A DNA stretch of 64,000 nucleotides, taken from NCBI RefSeq assembly GCF_018613695.1, contig NZ_JAGGPR010000016.1:165868-229867 (forward strand), in the 5' to 3' direction. This DNA comes from Arthrobacter sp. ISL-95 (lineage in GTDB: Bacteria; Actinomycetota; Actinomycetes; Actinomycetales; Micrococcaceae). A program made the translations under genes and the position numbers. The stretch's first letter is position 1. The number at the start of each line of letters is the position of its first letter. The notes under the pieces were generated by a model that saw only the letters and a list, made by a program, of their open reading frames with translations, was not told where the DNA came from and did no database searches. Shown piece by piece: positions 25,277-33,705 of this stretch.

Positions 25277-25630
25277 ATGAGTATTCTCTTCAGCATTCTG
25301 GTGTTCTTGCACATCGTCGGCGCAGCCATGATTGTGGGCTACTGGATCGCCACCCTCAAGACACCCACGGTTCACCCGCGCCAGCGCGACGGCGCCTTCC
25401 TTCAGCTCCTCACAGGCATCGCCATGATGGGCTTGTTTCCCTTGCTGCCGGACGCCGATCCCAACTACTTCAAGCTCGGCGTCAAGTTCGCCATTGGTGT
25501 GGTTGTCGCTGTCCTCGCCGTTATCGGCTCCCGCAAGGTGAAGAACGGCGAGCCGGTTTCAACGGGGCTGGCCCACGGCGTAGGTGGCCTGGCATTGATC
25601 AACATCGCCATAGCCACCCTCTGGAACTAG
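25277..25630 (+). CDS. Small four-helix membrane protein of unknown function
   Basis: A 117-residue integral membrane protein with helices at about residues 3-24, 41-57, 67-85 and 97-115. It is very hydrophobic, with a histidine in LVFLHIVGAAMIVGYW in helix 1 and a short basic loop (SRKVKNGE) between helices 3 and 4. The overall look resembles small haem-copper or CopD-like membrane proteins, but I cannot assign a family. A BlaI-like operator covers its promoter, so it may be co-regulated with cytochrome bd. The start is leaderless by the TAAGCT-N6-ATG spacing. Its end overlaps the convergent VOC gene by 4 nt. Confidence 0.75.
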   Translation: MSILFSILVFLHIVGAAMIVGYWIATLKTPTVHPRQRDGAFLQLLTGIAMMGLFPLLPDADPNYFKLGVKFAIGVVVAVLAVIGSRKVKNGEPVSTGLAHGVGGLALINIAIATLWN

Positions 25631-26010
25631 TCCCGGGCTATACAGAATTCGTTGCCCTCGGGATCCTGCATTACGTCCCAGTGGAAGTCTCCAATGGTGT
25701 ATTCCTCAACAAAAGTGGCCCCCAACGTCTCAGCTTTACGCCGCAACGCTGAGGGGTCGGCGTCGTGAAGGTCCAGGTGCAGGCGGCGCCGCCCCTCGGT
25801 GGGTGCTGCGACTTGTTGAAATGCCAGCTGCGGCAGGCCGGATTCAGCGGGACGAAGCCAGATAAAACCCTCGTATTCCGCTGACACGGGCATGTCCAGC
25901 AGCACTGACCAAAATGATGACAAGCGGGCAGCATCCACGGCGTTGACCACGATGGACGCGATTCTGGGGCCGCTGATGCGCCCGGACTGTGCAAGTTCTT
26001 CGGTTTCCAT
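25627..26010 (-). CDS. VOC family protein (glyoxalase-like domain)
   Basis: A 127-residue single-domain VOC protein. The start ISGPRIASIVVNAVDAARLS and FWSVLLDMPV is the first beta-alpha unit. HLDLHDADP and DVMQDPEGNEFCI are the conserved second-half strands of the glyoxalase-6-like group, including the usual C-terminal Glu. Substrate is unknown. The ATG at 26010 has TACACT 6 nt upstream and no ribosome site. A GTG at 26037 would add nine residues but disrupts that promoter. Confidence 0.75.
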   Translation of the reverse strand: METEELAQSGRISGPRIASIVVNAVDAARLSSFWSVLLDMPVSAEYEGFIWLRPAESGLPQLAFQQVAAPTEGRRRLHLDLHDADPSALRRKAETLGATFVEEYTIGDFHWDVMQDPEGNEFCIARD

Positions 26011-26016
26011 GTCGCC

Positions 26017-26022
26017 AGTGTA
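26017..26022 (-). promoter_or_regulatory. Candidate -10 hexamer (TACACT) for the VOC gene
   Basis: TACACT on the minus strand, then 6 nt, then ATG 26010. Confidence 0.4.
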
Positions 26023-26142
26023 AGGGTCACAATCCACCGTCAGCGGAATGGCCGTGCGGTCCGGCGGGCGAATCCATAGGATTGATCCGGTGGCACCTGC
26101 CGAAGGCTGGTTGCCGACTCACAACGATCCCAAGGAGTGGAC

Positions 26143-26571
26143 ATGGCAGCAACACGCACCGCACACACGGTTTGGAACGGCAACCTGATCGAGGGCGCCG
26201 GCAACACAACGCTGGACAGCTCAGGACTGGGCACGTTCGATGTCACTTGGAAGGCACGCACCGAGCAGTCCGGCGGCAAGACCAGCCCCGAAGAACTGAT
26301 TGCCGCTGCCCACTCCGCTTGCTTCTCCATGGCGTTCAGCCACGCACTGGCAGGCGAAGGGTTCACGGCAGAAGAAGTGAACACCAAGGCGGATGTTACG
26401 TTCGTTCCCGGTACGGGCATCACTGGTAGCCACTTGACCATGACCGCAAAGGTTCCGGGCCTCTCCGAGGAAGACTTCCGCCGGATCTCCGAAGACGCCA
26501 AGACCGGCTGCCCGGTTTCCGGCGCGCTGGCAAGCATCGAGATCACTCTGGATGCCACCCTCGCCGCATAG
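26143..26571 (+). CDS. OsmC-family peroxiredoxin
   Basis: A 142-residue OsmC/Ohr-superfamily protein that reduces organic hydroperoxides with a two-cysteine mechanism. The peroxidatic Cys is in SPEELIAAAHSACFSMAFSHAL (about residue 58). The resolving Cys is in KTGCPVSGAL (about residue 124). Length and the VPGTGI insertion suit the OsmC branch rather than Ohr. The ATG at 26143 has AAGGAG 5 nt upstream. A GTG two codons earlier lies within that ribosome site and is rejected. In these bacteria the electron donor may be a lipoylated protein, as known for mycobacterial Ohr/OsmC proteins, and lpdA/sucB lie nearby. Confidence 0.88.
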   Translation: MAATRTAHTVWNGNLIEGAGNTTLDSSGLGTFDVTWKARTEQSGGKTSPEELIAAAHSACFSMAFSHALAGEGFTAEEVNTKADVTFVPGTGITGSHLTMTAKVPGLSEEDFRRISEDAKTGCPVSGALASIEITLDATLAA

Positions 26572-26607
26572 CATCACACAGGGGCTGAACATCACGGCCC
26601 TGACAGC

Positions 26608-26657
26608 ATGGAAAGAGCCCCGCCACTCCCTGAGGGAAGTTGCGGGGCTCTTTCCAT
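26608..26657. terminator. Bidirectional terminator between osmC and the tricorn protease gene
   Basis: A perfect 16-bp stem (ATGGAAAGAGCCCCGC with its complement) encloses an 18-nt loop. Convergent genes on both sides make two-way termination likely. Confidence 0.75.
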
Positions 26658-26669
26658 ACCTGGGTTTCG

Positions 26670-29600
26670 CTAGCCCTTTTGGGGACGCGACGGCAGCGGT
26701 GCCGGCCGGAGCTTTCGGTAGCCTTCACGCAACGGTGGACGGTCGGTGGGCAGTTCCTGGACCATTTCCTTCAGCGCACCAATTCCGTACTCCAACTGGG
26801 GATCCGTTCCGGCCGCATACGCGTGGGGCGGGAACAGTACCTCGATGTCCGGCTCCACGCCACGGTTTTCGACGTCCCAACCGATTCCGCCATTGAACCA
26901 CGTGGCATATCGAGGCTGGGTGACACCGGTGCCGTCAGCAAGTGAGAAGCGGTTATCTATGCCCACTACGCCACCCCACGTCCGCGTTCCAATGACGGGG
27001 CCGATGCCCCTCAGCTTGGACACCTGGGTGATGATGTCGCCATCGGATCCGGCAAATTCATCGGCAAGGATGATCACCGGTCCACGTGGCGCATGATGCG
27101 GGTAGGTCCGCGGCTTTTCGCCACGCGGCATACTCCATCCCGTGACCTTGCGTCCGATCAGTTCGGCAACCAACTGGGATGTGTGTCCACCGCGGTTGCG
27201 GCGCACATCCACAATCAGGCCGTCCAGCGCCGTCTCTGTGTCCAGATCGCGGTGGAGTTGGGCCCAGCCGTTGGCCATCATGTCCGGGACGTGCAGGTAG
27301 CCGAATTTGCCGTCCGAGGCCTCGCGGACGGTGCGCCGGTTGGAGCGGACCCAATCCTGGTAGCGCAGCCGTTCCTCATCACGGACGGGAACCACCGCAA
27401 CGCGTCGTTGGGTACCGGCAGCGCCGCCATGGCCCTCACCGTTCAAGAGGGTCAGTTCCACTGTCCTGCCCGCCGAACCCACCAGCTGCATGGCCGGGGT
27501 CAGTACCGCTGAAAGCTCGACGCCGTCGATCGCCAAGAGGACGTCGCCCACCTTCGCGTCCGCCCCGGGACGAGTCAACGGTGAAGTAGCCAAGGGGTCG
27601 GAAGACTCTCCTGCGAGGATCCGGATAATTTCCCACCCCTTGTCGGCGAGCTGAAACTCTGCCCCAAGCCTGCCCTGGCCGTTTCGTCCGGGCTCGGTGA
27701 CAGCTGTCGGCTTGACGTAGGCGTGCGAAGTTCCCAACTCACCATGGATCTCCCACAGCAAGTCCACCAGGTCATCGTGGGAACCGAGCCTCTCCACGAT
27801 GGGCCGGTAGCGCTTATACACGGAGTCCCAATCCTGGCCGGCCATGTCGGCGGTCCAGAAGAAGTCCCTCTGCAGCCTCCAAGCCTCATCGAAGGCCTGT
27901 CCCCAAGCAGCCACGGGGTCCATGATGACCCGAACCCTGTTGAGCTCCACTTTCACGAGTTCGGCAGAGTCCTCTTCCACCTTGCTCTCGGCAGGGACGG
28001 ACGTAATTTGCTTGTCGAGTACGTAAACGATGCGGCTAAGGTCACCCGACAGCCGGTAGCTGTCCACGGCTGTGACGAGGATGACCTGCTTGCGCTTGGC
28101 GAGGTCGTAACGGACCAGGGACGGCGCTGTCTTTTTGTCCTGGAGGGTTCCCCGACCATCGCCCATGACACCCGAAAGTTCGGTGTCCAGCCACAACAGT
28201 GCGCCGTCACCAACAGCCAGATTGGAGTAGTTTCCCTGAGGCACCGGCACAGCAATAACCCTGTGAGCCAACCCCTCCGGGTCCACGCGCACGGCAGACA
28301 CGTCACCGTCGTCGGATGTGGCCGCCTCTGACTTGGCCGCCGTGGGCGAGACGTCCTCCAGCGCGTCTATTGAAGGGCCGAACGGTGAAGGCGTGTCCGC
28401 TGCCAAGGCAACCATGTACGGCTTGATGGGACTCGGGAAGGAGAGGTCGAAGGAGTGACCGTCGTACACGGGGTCGAAGCTCCTGTTGGACAGGAATGCC
28501 AGGAACTTTCCGTCCGGCGTGAATTGTGGAGACTCGTCGCAGAACCGGCCGTCCGTGACATCGATGATGCCTGAGCCAGGCTCAGCCGGGCGGGCAATCC
28601 GGAGCTTGCTCCGCGAACCGAAGGACGTTACCGGCTCGGACCAGGCAAGCCACTGGGAGTCGCTGGACCACGACAACTGCTCGATGCTGCCTTCGCCGAC
28701 GCTGACAAGCCGCTCCAGTGTTCCTGCAGAGGTGTCAGCAATGAAGACGTCGCCGAAAGACGTGCCGACGGCAATCCAGCGGCCGTCCGGGCTGGTCTCC
28801 AACGCACTCGTCCGTGTAGGGGCAGGGAATTCGAAACGAAGATCCGCGGAGACTTCCGATGCCACGGGAACTGCGGGTGTTGCGGTGCCACCTGCAGTGT
28901 CAGCGGATGGTTCGGCGTTGGCGGTCTCGCCCGCACCGGCCTGAGCTTGCTCTCCGGATGCCTGCGTGGAGTGAGTGACGGCCTGGGCGCTTGCTTGTCC
29001 CAGCACATTGGATGCGGCAACGGGCTTGGGCAAAGATGCCGATTCTTCTGCAGGCGCGGGTTGTTCAGCATTGATTTTGGGTACGTCCACCACAGCAGCC
29101 AGACGGGCGGCGATGCGCTTGATGTACAACGCTTCCACTCCCCCATGGTCTGCGATGTAAGCTATCCGGCCATCTGTAAGTGGCCGGGGAAGCCGGGCGC
29201 GGACGCCCGGGGTCGCCTCAACCACCCGCGAGGGTCCGTCCTTGTGACGGAGCCAGTGGATAGTGCCGTGCGATTCCACGGCGCTGGCAGTTCCGGTCAC
29301 GTTGGGGAAGACGTCCCCCAAGTGGGCCGAGGTCTTCAGCGGCGCGGGGCGGCGACCCGGTGATGCCGAGCCAAGGGTGACGTCCAATTTGACGGGCTCG
29401 GCTTCGGCATCCAACGACGACAACATCCAGAGCTCGCCTGCCGACTCAAAGACCACCCTGGTGCCGTCCGTGCTGGCGTGCCGAACGTAGAAGTCCTCGT
29501 GGTCCGTGTGCCGGCGCAGGCCGGAACCATCCGGAAGCACCGAATAAAGGTTTCCGTAACCCTCGTGGTCTGAGAGGAACGCGATCCGCCCTTGAATCCA

Positions 29601-30197
29601 CAGGGGGTCGGTCAGGTTCCCGTCGATCTCCTTCACCAGTCGTTCGAACTCGCCGTTGCCGTCAGCGTCGATCCAGAGCTTCCCGGCAGTGCCGCCACGG
29701 TAGCGCTTCCACCAAGCGGGCTCGCGTGAAAGCACGCTTGCCAGGACAACAGGTTTCTCGTCACCGATTTCGGGACCGAAGGCAACGGCCTCCACCGGGC
29801 CGAAAGGAAGTTCGACGGCGGCGCCGCCGTCCAGCGGGAGGCTGTAGGCGTGCGTGTGGCGACTTTCGGCCTGTTGGAAGGCGCTCGTTACCAGCACATT
29901 CCCTGCAGGTGTGAAGCCCTTAACCTTGGTAGTACTGTGCCCGAAGTATGTCAGCTGCCTGTACCCGCCGCCGTCGACGTTTGCGGTGACCACCTCCGGT
30001 GACGTGCCCACAACGGTGGTCCAGACCAGCTTCTTGCCGTCCGGAGTGAACCGTGGGTTCCTGGCCGGCAATTGCTGGGAGGAAACCCGCCAGGCGCGGC
30101 CGCCTGAAAGGGGTGCGATCCAGATGTCGTCTTCGGCCACAAAGGTGACCAGATCGCCGTGCACATGCGGGAAACGGAGGTAGCTGGAGGAGGTCAT
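26670..30197 (-). CDS. Tricorn protease homologue (S41 family peptidase)
   Basis: A 1175-residue cytosolic protease. The N-terminal two thirds (to about residue 700) contain repeated WD/TolB-like beta-propeller blades (SDHEGYGNLYSV, SPDGRWIAVGTS, TPDGKFLAFLSNRSF). A C1 helical segment follows, then a PDZ domain (KVGDVLLAIDGVEL), then a C-terminal S41 catalytic domain with DVRRNRGGHTSQLV and the nucleophile motif DEFAGSDGD. Tricorn degrades peptides released by the proteasome, and actinobacteria possess both. An Ala/Glu-rich insert at about residues 375-450 separates the propellers. The ATG at 30197 has TATGAT exactly 6 nt upstream, so it is probably leaderless. Confidence 0.9.
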   Translation of the reverse strand: MTSSSYLRFPHVHGDLVTFVAEDDIWIAPLSGGRAWRVSSQQLPARNPRFTPDGKKLVWTTVVGTSPEVVTANVDGGGYRQLTYFGHSTTKVKGFTPAGNVLVTSAFQQAESRHTHAYSLPLDGGAAVELPFGPVEAVAFGPEIGDEKPVVLASVLSREPAWWKRYRGGTAGKLWIDADGNGEFERLVKEIDGNLTDPLWIQGRIAFLSDHEGYGNLYSVLPDGSGLRRHTDHEDFYVRHASTDGTRVVFESAGELWMLSSLDAEAEPVKLDVTLGSASPGRRPAPLKTSAHLGDVFPNVTGTASAVESHGTIHWLRHKDGPSRVVEATPGVRARLPRPLTDGRIAYIADHGGVEALYIKRIAARLAAVVDVPKINAEQPAPAEESASLPKPVAASNVLGQASAQAVTHSTQASGEQAQAGAGETANAEPSADTAGGTATPAVPVASEVSADLRFEFPAPTRTSALETSPDGRWIAVGTSFGDVFIADTSAGTLERLVSVGEGSIEQLSWSSDSQWLAWSEPVTSFGSRSKLRIARPAEPGSGIIDVTDGRFCDESPQFTPDGKFLAFLSNRSFDPVYDGHSFDLSFPSPIKPYMVALAADTPSPFGPSIDALEDVSPTAAKSEAATSDDGDVSAVRVDPEGLAHRVIAVPVPQGNYSNLAVGDGALLWLDTELSGVMGDGRGTLQDKKTAPSLVRYDLAKRKQVILVTAVDSYRLSGDLSRIVYVLDKQITSVPAESKVEEDSAELVKVELNRVRVIMDPVAAWGQAFDEAWRLQRDFFWTADMAGQDWDSVYKRYRPIVERLGSHDDLVDLLWEIHGELGTSHAYVKPTAVTEPGRNGQGRLGAEFQLADKGWEIIRILAGESSDPLATSPLTRPGADAKVGDVLLAIDGVELSAVLTPAMQLVGSAGRTVELTLLNGEGHGGAAGTQRRVAVVPVRDEERLRYQDWVRSNRRTVREASDGKFGYLHVPDMMANGWAQLHRDLDTETALDGLIVDVRRNRGGHTSQLVAELIGRKVTGWSMPRGEKPRTYPHHAPRGPVIILADEFAGSDGDIITQVSKLRGIGPVIGTRTWGGVVGIDNRFSLADGTGVTQPRYATWFNGGIGWDVENRGVEPDIEVLFPPHAYAAGTDPQLEYGIGALKEMVQELPTDRPPLREGYRKLRPAPLPSRPQKG

Positions 30198-30203
30198 TGT
30201 TCG

Positions 30204-30209
30204 ATCATA
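30204..30209 (-). promoter_or_regulatory. Candidate -10 hexamer (TATGAT) of the tricorn protease gene
   Basis: TATGAT on the minus strand, then 6 nt, then ATG 30197. It is one of the best -10 matches among the leaderless candidates. Confidence 0.55.
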
Positions 30210-30282
30210 GTCAAGAGGCACCCGTCAGTTGCGGCATCCACTGTCGTTTCCACCACAAGCGTTCGCCATGGTGAGATGGGTC

Positions 30283-31182
30283 ATGAGAATCGTGATGTCC
30301 GGAGCTTCGGGAATGATCGGGACGGCCTTGTCCGAGCAATTGACTGCTGAAGGCAACGAGGTGGTCCGGCTGGTGCGGCGCCCAGCCAAAACGGCACTTG
30401 AATGGACGTGGGACCCGGCCAAGGACGAACTTGATGAGGCTGTCCTGGACGGAGCCGATGCTGTGGTCAACCTATCGGGTGCAGGCATCGGAGACCGTCC
30501 GTGGACTAAACGTCGGATCCAGGTCCTCACGGAATCCCGCCTTCGGCCAACGCAGACGCTGACCGCCGCCATGCGGCGGCTCAGCAACCCACCCGCCACC
30601 TTTATCAGCCAATCCGCTTCAGGCTATTACGGAGCCTCACGCGAAGGGGTCCTGCGGGAAGATTCCGGCCAAGGCAGCGGCGTGTTGGGGCATCTTTCCT
30701 TTGAATGGGAGCGAATGGCACGAACGGCGCCTTCCGGAGTGAGAGTAGTGAATCCCCGGACAGGCGTGGTGCTCAGTACCTCCGGCGGCGCGCTCGGGCC
30801 TCTGCTTCCCTTGCTTAAGCTCGGGCTGGGAGGACCGTTCGGCAACGGCCGCCAGTATTGGCCATGGATCACGCTGGCCGATGAAGCCCGCGCACTCGCC
30901 TACCTCCTCACAGCAGATCTTGAAGGCCCGGTGAATGTCTGCGCCCCGGAGAGTGCGGATGTCAACACCATCGTTGCGGAACTTGCCAAGGCCTTCCACC
31001 GGCCGGCGTTCCTCCGCGTCCCCCGACCAGCCCTGAAACTGGTTCTGGGCGGGCTGGCTGACGAACTCGTCATGGCCAACCAACGAATGGAACCCGCACG
31101 ATTGCAGGAAGCCGGCTTCACTTGGCTGCATCCCACCCTCCCCGACGCCGTGGCATGGCTACGCCAGGCAAAGAACCTCTGA
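30283..31182 (+). CDS. TIGR01777 family NAD(P)-dependent epimerase/oxidoreductase
   Basis: A 299-residue extended short-chain dehydrogenase of the TIGR01777/YfcH/SULA group. The dinucleotide-binding loop is SGASGMIGTAL (residues 5-15). The family blocks VNLSGAGIGDRPW, KRRIQVLTESR and SQSASGYYG follow, with the usual Tyr in place of a Ser-Tyr-x3-Lys core. A C-terminal DUF1731-like part (LRVPRPALKLVLGGLADELVMANQRMEPARLQEAGF) completes the family. Physiological substrate is unknown. ATG 30283 begins directly at the Rossmann strand; an ATG at 30268 would add five residues. Confidence 0.88.
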   Translation: MRIVMSGASGMIGTALSEQLTAEGNEVVRLVRRPAKTALEWTWDPAKDELDEAVLDGADAVVNLSGAGIGDRPWTKRRIQVLTESRLRPTQTLTAAMRRLSNPPATFISQSASGYYGASREGVLREDSGQGSGVLGHLSFEWERMARTAPSGVRVVNPRTGVVLSTSGGALGPLLPLLKLGLGGPFGNGRQYWPWITLADEARALAYLLTADLEGPVNVCAPESADVNTIVAELAKAFHRPAFLRVPRPALKLVLGGLADELVMANQRMEPARLQEAGFTWLHPTLPDAVAWLRQAKNL

Positions 31183-31222
31183 CAAGGCCCCGGTCGCTGC
31201 TGGCCAGGACTCTGCGCTGCCA

Positions 31223-32887
31223 TTACTTTGCGGGAGCGGCGGCGCCCAGGATTCCCGAAATACGCCAGCGACCGTCTGTTCGAACCACATCCAGCCGGAG
31301 CTGCTGTGGCACTCCTGCCTGCTGGGTACTGACAACCTCGCCTGACGCCAAACGTTCCTCATACCCGGACGTAGTGGCCGTCACCGCCACCAGCACACGA
31401 TCTTCCTGCGGGGGTTCATCCAAGGTCAGGGCTGTCAACGTTGTATGGAGCCCTGCAAACGCTGTTCCGGCGCCTCGTAAATACTTTTCCAGCTCTTTGT
31501 CGGTGGCCTCGGCCTGTGAACCTGGCGCATTAACCGCTTCCAGAAGGTCCAGGCGCCGGTCTCCCAAGGCGATGTCGCGCACGGCTGACAATGCCGGCAC
31601 GGCAGCCAAGGGATTCTGGGATTGAAGCCCTTCGGAAAGGGCTTGCGGCAGATCCCGGGTCGCCGGAAGATCCTGGCTGTTCGAAAGATCCTGAGCGTTC
31701 CTAAGATCCGCTGCCTGCACGGGATCGGCAACGCCAGTCTCCGTCGCTGCTTGCTGCACCATCGCCGTCGTCGGACCGTTCTGCTGCCAAAAGATCCATG
31801 ATGCGGCGCCAATCACCACGCCCATTGCTGCCACAAGAACCAGCCTGCGGCCCCCACGGCCCCGACGGCGTGGTGGGCGAAGCGAGCGGCGTGGCGCCGG
31901 AAGCCCCACGATGCGCATGGACGGAAGCCATCTCCACATCACCCCCAACCAAGAGGTTGGGCGGCGGGGCGAACGCCCCAAAGTCCCGCGCCTGGTCAGC
32001 AATTCAGGGATCACCGAGGCATGCACGGCGCCGGACAAGTCGAGGGCCTCGGGAGCAGCACTTCTGAAGATCGCCGTGCCAAGTTCCCTGGCCGACGGAC
32101 GATTCCGGGGATTTAGGTCCAAGGCGGCCTCGAGGGCCGAGGCGAGGGCCTTGGGTACCTCCGGTACCAGAAGCATCAGGGGCGGGCGGTCCCGCTCCGG
32201 CCCCGGCGTTGTCCCCGTTAGGCAGTACCAGCCCACTGCTCCGAGCGCATATACATCGCGCTGCGGCTGGAGGATGTCTCTGGAATACTCGGCGTTCCCG
32301 GATGCCTGAGGCAGGGGCTCCATGAATCCAGGTGTTCCGAATTGCGGGTCGCGTGGCTTGTCACCCACCTTGGCGGCAAGGCCAAAATCTGCCAGCAACG
32401 GCATCCCTTCCGCCGTAAACAAAACGTTTCCAGGTGACACGTCGCCATGTTCCGCCCCGTTGACATGAAGGTAGTCCAACGCTTGGGCGATGGGAGTCAG
32501 GATAGTCACGGCCTCGCCGATCCCAAGCTTCCCCCTCGCGGAGATCAGGTTACCCAGCGAGCCTCCCGCCGCGTAGTCCATGACGATCCCCAGCGTCCCC
32601 TCAGCCATCCCAGCCACGGGAAGGACTTCGTGGACACGTATGAGGTGCTTGTGCTTCAACCCGTAGAGGAGCCTCATCTCCCGGTCTACGTCATCCGGCA
32701 CCTGCGCTGTTGCCGTTGACTCGCCACTGGCGGCATCAGGCCGGGCGCACTTGACCGCGAACCGCGCACCGTCCTTATCCCTCGTGGCAAGCCAAACAGT
32801 GGCACTACTGCCATGGCCCAGCGGGCGGGATATCGAATAACCCGCAACGTGGGGAGCCATGGCCTCGGGGGTGTCCAAAGTTTCCAT
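31223..32887 (-). CDS. Membrane Ser/Thr protein kinase without PASTA domains
   Basis: A 554-residue Hanks-type kinase. Residues about 15-265 are the kinase domain: glycine loop GHGSSATVWLA, invariant Lys in FAVKCA, catalytic loop HGDVSPGNVLF, DFG in LADFGLAA, and the activation-segment end FGTPGFMEP. HGD replaces HRD, which often marks kinases not activated by loop phosphorylation. A single helix (LVLVAAMGVVIGAASWIFW, about residues 345-365) follows a long basic linker, then an outside domain of about 190 residues resembling a small ligand-binding fold. No PASTA repeats are present, so it is not PknB. Substrates are unknown. It is divergent from lipB. Confidence 0.85.
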   Translation of the reverse strand: METLDTPEAMAPHVAGYSISRPLGHGSSATVWLATRDKDGARFAVKCARPDAASGESTATAQVPDDVDREMRLLYGLKHKHLIRVHEVLPVAGMAEGTLGIVMDYAAGGSLGNLISARGKLGIGEAVTILTPIAQALDYLHVNGAEHGDVSPGNVLFTAEGMPLLADFGLAAKVGDKPRDPQFGTPGFMEPLPQASGNAEYSRDILQPQRDVYALGAVGWYCLTGTTPGPERDRPPLMLLVPEVPKALASALEAALDLNPRNRPSARELGTAIFRSAAPEALDLSGAVHASVIPELLTRRGTLGRSPRRPTSWLGVMWRWLPSMRIVGLPAPRRSLRPPRRRGRGGRRLVLVAAMGVVIGAASWIFWQQNGPTTAMVQQAATETGVADPVQAADLRNAQDLSNSQDLPATRDLPQALSEGLQSQNPLAAVPALSAVRDIALGDRRLDLLEAVNAPGSQAEATDKELEKYLRGAGTAFAGLHTTLTALTLDEPPQEDRVLVAVTATTSGYEERLASGEVVSTQQAGVPQQLRLDVVRTDGRWRISGILGAAAPAK

Positions 32888-32893
32888 AAACAA

Positions 32894-32899
32894 GGTGTA
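32894..32899 (-). promoter_or_regulatory. Possible -10 hexamer (TACACC) of the kinase gene
   Basis: TACACC on the minus strand lies 6 nt before ATG 32887. The last base departs from the -10 consensus, so it is the weakest of the leaderless set. Confidence 0.25.
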
Positions 32900-32925
32900 C
32901 CGGAATGCAGGAATTCGCGCAGAAG

Positions 32926-32934
32926 TTATCCACA
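32926..32934 (+). other. Single perfect DnaA-box sequence
   Basis: TTATCCACA in the kinase-lipB intergenic region equals the consensus DnaA 9-mer. It stands alone, so it is not an origin. Confidence 0.3.
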
Positions 32935-33023
32935 GGCAGTGCCCCGTCCGCTGCCCCGTCCCAACCGCTCGGGATGCGACTGAGAGCTTCACCACAAAAC
33001 CATGGTCAACCTCCTGCTGGGTC

Positions 33024-33029
33024 TAAGCT
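33024..33029 (+). promoter_or_regulatory. Candidate -10 hexamer (TAAGCT) of lipB
   Basis: TAAGCT is followed by 7 nt and ATG 33037, with no ribosome site. It is the same hexamer as at 25265. Confidence 0.45.
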
Positions 33030-33036
33030 TGAACCC

Positions 33037-33705
33037 ATGACTCTTGAGTTTTCACAACTGGGTCTTGCCCCGGAGTTCGTTGATTACATGCAGGGCTGGG
33101 ACCTGCAACGCGAAATCCACAACGATGTTGTTGCGGGCGAGAAGAACAGCACCGTCTTGATCCTCGAACACGCCGCCGTATACACGGCAGGCAAGCTCAC
33201 GGAGGACCACGAGCGCCCCTTTGACGGCACTCCCGTAGTTCCCGTGGATCGTGGCGGGAAACTGACCTGGCATGGCCCGGGGCAGCTCATTGCTTATCCA
33301 ATCCTCAAGCTCAAGAACCGTGCCGGTATCCGCGATTACGTGGAACGGCTTGAGGCGATCATGATCGCCGTCATGCAGGACTACGGCATCAAAGCCGTCA
33401 CTGTGAAGGGCCGGGCCGGAGTCTGGATCCTCGCCGACGAGCACGGACCCGACCGCAAAATTGCCGCGATTGGTATTCGTGTCCTGGACGGCGTCACCAT
33501 GCACGGCGTGGCCATCAACTGCAGCAATGACCTGGCACCCTATGCGCAGATCATTGCCTGTGGCATCACCGACGCCAGCGTCACCACCATGTCGCTGGAA
33601 GCCGGCCGGACCATCAACCCTGCCGACATCGTTGACCGCTTCGTTGAAGAATTCAGCAAGCACGAAGAAGCACTCGTTTCCACACCCGAAGGAGCACTCC
33701 AGTGA
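33037..33705 (+). CDS. lipB: Lipoyl(octanoyl) transferase
   Basis: A 222-residue enzyme that moves octanoate from acyl carrier protein to lipoyl-domain lysines, the first step of lipoate synthesis. It has the signature RGGKLTWHGPGQL (residues about 71-83), the catalytic Lys/Gly region KIAAIGIRV, and HGVAINCSNDL, with the catalytic Cys in IACGITDASVTTM (about residue 175). The ATG at 33037 is taken because a -10-like TAAGCT precedes it and the family begins here. Its stop overlaps the lipA start by 4 nt (GTGA), so the two genes are translationally coupled. Confidence 0.95.
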   Translation: MTLEFSQLGLAPEFVDYMQGWDLQREIHNDVVAGEKNSTVLILEHAAVYTAGKLTEDHERPFDGTPVVPVDRGGKLTWHGPGQLIAYPILKLKNRAGIRDYVERLEAIMIAVMQDYGIKAVTVKGRAGVWILADEHGPDRKIAAIGIRVLDGVTMHGVAINCSNDLAPYAQIIACGITDASVTTMSLEAGRTINPADIVDRFVEEFSKHEEALVSTPEGALQ

